Assembly (NCBI GenBank): GCA_009778035.1
Contig: WRKP01000013.1
Span: 1 to 54,616 of the forward strand
Direction of reading: 5' to 3'
Source: Planctomycetaceae bacterium
GTDB taxonomy: Bacteria > Planctomycetota > Planctomycetia > Pirellulales > Thermoguttaceae
DNA length: 54,616 bases
A model generated the notes under the pieces. It was given only the letters and a program-made list of their open reading frames with translations. It was not told the DNA's origin and did not search any database. The position numbers and the translations under genes are program-made. Of the stretch, positions 52,501-54,616 are shown piece by piece. Numbering within the stretch: position 1 is the stretch's first letter; each line of letters begins with the position of its first letter.

Positions 52501-54616
52501 GGAAATGCCAGTGCTTGGGTAACTTTGCCCGCGGGTGCCGTTACCGGCAGTGCGGCGGATGGCTTTGCCGCGAGCATTACAGGCCTTGATGTCAACACGA
52601 ATTACACGTTTGAGGCCATCGCGGTCTTTAGCGATGACACCAGAAGCAGCACGCCTGCCGTCATATCCGTCCAAGTCCCGTTCCCGCAAGTCCAAAATGT
52701 TCGGGCACAATTCGGAGCAGATGGACAAATTATCGTAAATTGGGATACGATGGATATTGCAAACGGTTACCGGATATTTATCGGACGCGGTGCAACTGCG
52801 CCGGGAATCCAAGGCCCGGACGGAACGGATAATTGGTGGGGCGGCGGAGACGGCAACACACAATGTGTTTTGAATTGGGCGCATACCTCCACTGGCGGCT
52901 ACGCAGAAATCACCCGTTGGGGACACACGTCTTGGGCGGCAGACGACGGAAGATGGCAAGACTTCGATCCAAACGAAACCTATTGGATTTCCATTCAGGC
53001 AAGCCCGACTACGGGCGATGGTGGAAAGGGCGTGCAGTCGATTCCCGTGCAAGTTGCGGAATATCAACCCTATTTCGCCGAAAGTGTAACGATTACCGCG
53101 ACGAGTGCGGGCAGCGTGGAAATAGAATTTACTTTGGAAGAACTGAACAAATGGCTTGACACCCCGGCGACTGCCGCGAGCCTTGTCGGTTGGAGAATTA
53201 CATACGGCACCTCTGGCTCGTATACAATACAAGCGTCGGATATTCAGGCGGGCAATGTTACAGCCGCGATTAGTGGTCTTGCTGGCAGTACGTCCTACTC
53301 GTTTATGCTGACCAATGGTGCCGGCGTCAACCTGATGCTTGGAAGTGCAACGACACACAACATAGCCGTACCAACGGGAGTAACAGCCGCGTTGGCCGGT
53401 GATGGTTCGATTGTTGTTACCTGGCCTGACGTACTGGGTGCGAACAGTTACAGAGTTTACATCAGTGCGGATGCGACTCAACCCGCAATACCAGAGACGG
53501 GAGATAGTCCTGAGTGGTGGGGTGGCCCAACGGGCTGGAATGTGGTGAATTGGAATGATGGCTCGACTACCGTAGTCATCCCAGCCACTGGCGGTCTTGG
53601 GAATTTCCCGCAAAACATTGACCCCAACGGAACGTATTGGATTAGCATCATGGCAAGTCCCCAAAGCAGTGATGCAAACCGCTCGAACATGTCGATTCCC
53701 GTCGCCGTGGAAATGATTCCGATCCAACAGGTGTCTGCTCCAACGAACGTTCGTGCTGCCCAATCCTCCTCCAACCAGGTAACGGTTTCGTGGCAAATAC
53801 CCGTCGTGCCGGATGGTATGTCCGTTGCAGACATCAAAGAGTACATCGTTACCCTAACACCGGCAGGCGGCGGCCAAACAATTACCCATACCGAAACCAA
53901 TTCCGTAGGATGGAATACAAACCTGCGAATTCCAGAATGGACTTCGTCCGCCACGATCACCCTGCCCGCGAATGTTGCGGCAAACGCACAGTACGCCGTA
54001 ACGGTCGTTGCCGTTACCGAAAAGGCCGGCTACTCCAACAGCCAAGCCGGAACCGGCGAAGTGGATGTGCGGCCGGTCACGCCAGCCCCGGCGACGGGTA
54101 CTTTCCAAGCACGCGCGGATAATAATGCGAGGACGACTAGCAGCGTAACGCTCGAACTGAACCGGCATGCCAGCAGGGCTGTAACGAATGTTCTTTACTA
54201 CGAGATCACCTCGACTTCGCATCCCGCACTCGGAACGATTGTCGTTCCCGCAAACGCCACTGGCGGCATGCAGACAGTCAAAATTGAAGGCCTGAATGCC
54301 AATACATCTTACCGCTTCAATATCGTCGTCTACGGCGATAATGGAGCCGCCCTCAATGCAAAGGGAACGAATGTTACGGCGAAGACGGCAACAGCGCCGA
54401 CGAATACGCCACTGCGAAACTTGCAAAATGACCTGCGGCACATTCGTACGGCAAGCGGAATTAACTCCGTAACGCTGACGGGCCTTGTGGATGGCCGAAC
54501 TTACAAGGTGGAAGTTTGGCAAACCGGTGGACGTGCGGCAAACCATGCCCAAGCGACGGCCGATATGAAAGCCCGCGGCGAAGTGCGGGGATATTTCATG
54601 ACCATTGAGTTTACGG
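49519..54616 (+). CDS. Giant FN3-repeat surface protein, 3' end outside the window
   Basis: At least 1699 residues, open at the right edge. The N-terminus is basic, followed by RSLRLEELENREMLDG near residue 30, the planctomycetal export motif found on large surface proteins. FN3-like or similar beta-sandwich units begin at about residues 315, 575, 708, 805, 955, 1055, 1285, 1405 and 1525 (for example APTNVTATLDESTGIVSVRW, VTAALAGDGSIVVTWPDV, NVRAQFGADGQIIVNWDT). Several carry a long Trp/Gly-rich loop (DNWWGGGDGN, PEWWGGPTGW) and close with a YWISI strand (NETYWISIQASP, NGTYWISIMASP). No catalytic domain has appeared so far. Adhesion or surface-layer display is inference. It has its own strong promoter. 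Confidence 0.88.
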   Translation, partial: MNIDSFFRNNDRKTSALKAKKRRQGRSLRLEELENREMLDGALGSIFAGAAFMPETDDQVVVAPPTFENGPQPGAAALSITPIGRGADVDVSLQALRTETGNNALTLNDIHGWRVSVSTPGGITTYMTLNTGATGTGTVNTTIEGDVISIRVNGLNGGGQVYTLALQERTNPLNQSPGQFAPVFELGTVTPIGQIIPPSTERGQTSTVEISVANLSTLHGSALTEANVIADWHVTVEQENGGTYTALAPVKITAAHISGGVIRVDITSAAAWNGGQYRFGLSTTPPTAGAVTQSPDTAPNPPMVNLGMQYAMNVAAPTNVTATLDESTGIVSVRWQDSQINGAYQDDTSYKIWISATDPAQSPFGLQFGFDHCNPWGYANGSGSWVPGGSVSARDSDGYRTFTFNYSDMTWAGNLPNGLALGEMYWVAISGNFGGAGGETILSIGAQLDLTNAKVFSDNESVRVVENVNRTVGDRQGTVEFLLADLNSHLGTSYTAQQVVDAGWSVRATNPDTRMSDGNAVLTMDGFNATTGLFTVTVTGLTNNREETYSFTLTDNAEANPTSLYIGSGRVAVAEAENLRAEFDEATNSISVNWDLEGSATRARLWMWAGGGDDGEIPPSMPYPGWAGGTSEAEQRQMYGWFGANATSAEITDHFGTLTPGVYWISIQTQDNESDYTGFDNRNHYESIVLQNPVRVEVTALPTFDADVEFNTETSGSVGREIELNWNAVAGATHYQVQYGGNTYRVEGTSTVVNIWFADAERPAAAVANKTNVTFEVRAIEMDGDNIIRASNWDSITIPATASPQPTITSIVSNSDGSVTVNWEPVTWLSEGTDGKRFRVSIGIAAPGATTPGLEPWVNNDNIRGSGDLSILVDGQARTSHTFAADQVSQLTGTDTIPALEPGGTIWAAIDTRDTTFVQDGENANNFESMWANTRFSAIYAGPETDMPQSFRGELAGYVVLSAGGGVNLTWGAASKDGVQVQRYEVRYVKTDDAGNASAWVTLPAGAVTGSAADGFAASITGLDVNTNYTFEAIAVFSDDTRSSTPAVISVQVPFPQVQNVRAQFGADGQIIVNWDTMDIANGYRIFIGRGATAPGIQGPDGTDNWWGGGDGNTQCVLNWAHTSTGGYAEITRWGHTSWAADDGRWQDFDPNETYWISIQASPTTGDGGKGVQSIPVQVAEYQPYFAESVTITATSAGSVEIEFTLEELNKWLDTPATAASLVGWRITYGTSGSYTIQASDIQAGNVTAAISGLAGSTSYSFMLTNGAGVNLMLGSATTHNIAVPTGVTAALAGDGSIVVTWPDVLGANSYRVYISADATQPAIPETGDSPEWWGGPTGWNVVNWNDGSTTVVIPATGGLGNFPQNIDPNGTYWISIMASPQSSDANRSNMSIPVAVEMIPIQQVSAPTNVRAAQSSSNQVTVSWQIPVVPDGMSVADIKEYIVTLTPAGGGQTITHTETNSVGWNTNLRIPEWTSSATITLPANVAANAQYAVTVVAVTEKAGYSNSQAGTGEVDVRPVTPAPATGTFQARADNNARTTSSVTLELNRHASRAVTNVLYYEITSTSHPALGTIVVPANATGGMQTVKIEGLNANTSYRFNIVVYGDNGAALNAKGTNVTAKTATAPTNTPLRNLQNDLRHIRTASGINSVTLTGLVDGRTYKVEVWQTGGRAANHAQATADMKARGEVRGYFMTIEFT

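Noticed and set aside
1-54616. tRNA or rRNA genes
   Set aside because: No T-loop GGTTCRANTCC with a matching acceptor stem, nor any rRNA core sequence, was seen on either strand by eye. A tRNAscan run would settle this.

Overview
The window looks like a chromosomal segment of a Planctomycetota bacterium (order Pirellulales or near it), probably anaerobic or fermentative. The lineage rests on a DUF1559 fragment with the H-X9-DG motif, a giant surface protein whose N-terminus carries the planctomycetal LEELENREML-type motif, several proteins of planctomycete-restricted appearance, and the near absence of Shine-Dalgarno sequences. The anaerobic reading rests on HydF ([FeFe]-hydrogenase maturation) and a MvhD-type iron-sulfur protein. 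No tRNA, rRNA or CRISPR was seen.

Layout. 1-1.4 kb: AT-rich tail of a spore-photoproduct-lyase-family gene and a small membrane protein. 1.4-4.7 kb: two secreted GH43-type glycosidases. 4.7-6.5 kb: a PadR regulator and its membrane/DUF2807 partner. 6.6-9.0 kb: a P-loop ATPase divergent from an orphan MvhD-like protein, then larC. 9.0-19.3 kb (minus strand): an SNF2 helicase, a 2388-residue exported protein built from about 28 secretin-N-like repeats, and an FGE-fold protein. 19.4-21.7 kb: Prc-type protease. 21.7-24.7 kb: a graveyard of dead insertion sequences and gene fragments. 25.2-31.3 kb: HD-GYP response regulator, btaA, a secreted clan GH-A enzyme, nth. 31.5-36.9 kb: a membrane-anchored unknown, an AtpZ-like protein, a DUF4160/DUF2442 pair, hydF, parB. 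37-42.6 kb (minus): proS, a second clan GH-A enzyme and an envelope protein. 42.9-49.4 kb: two proline peptidases, a conserved unknown, a CNNM/CBS protein and a rhomboid protease. 49.5 kb to the end: an unfinished FN3-rich surface protein of at least 1699 residues.

Two layers lie over the genes. First, many starts have near-consensus sigma70 promoters (TTGNNN, 16-17 bp, TACAAT or TATAAT). At five or six genes the ATG falls only 7-10 nt after the -10 box, which predicts leaderless mRNAs and corrects several start codons. Second, at least three families of dispersed palindromic elements are present. Family A (AAGAGC...GCTCTT ends) sits in-frame inside two coding sequences, recalling the Rickettsia palindromic elements. 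Family B (GTCATTCCGG...CCGGAATGAC, about 80 bp) contributes a -35 box at one gene and the C-terminus of another. Family C is a MITE-like 100-bp inverted repeat.

The shared theme of the genes is polysaccharide and protein breakdown at the cell surface (four glycosidases, four proteases) plus large repeat-built exported proteins. No single operon-encoded pathway dominates.
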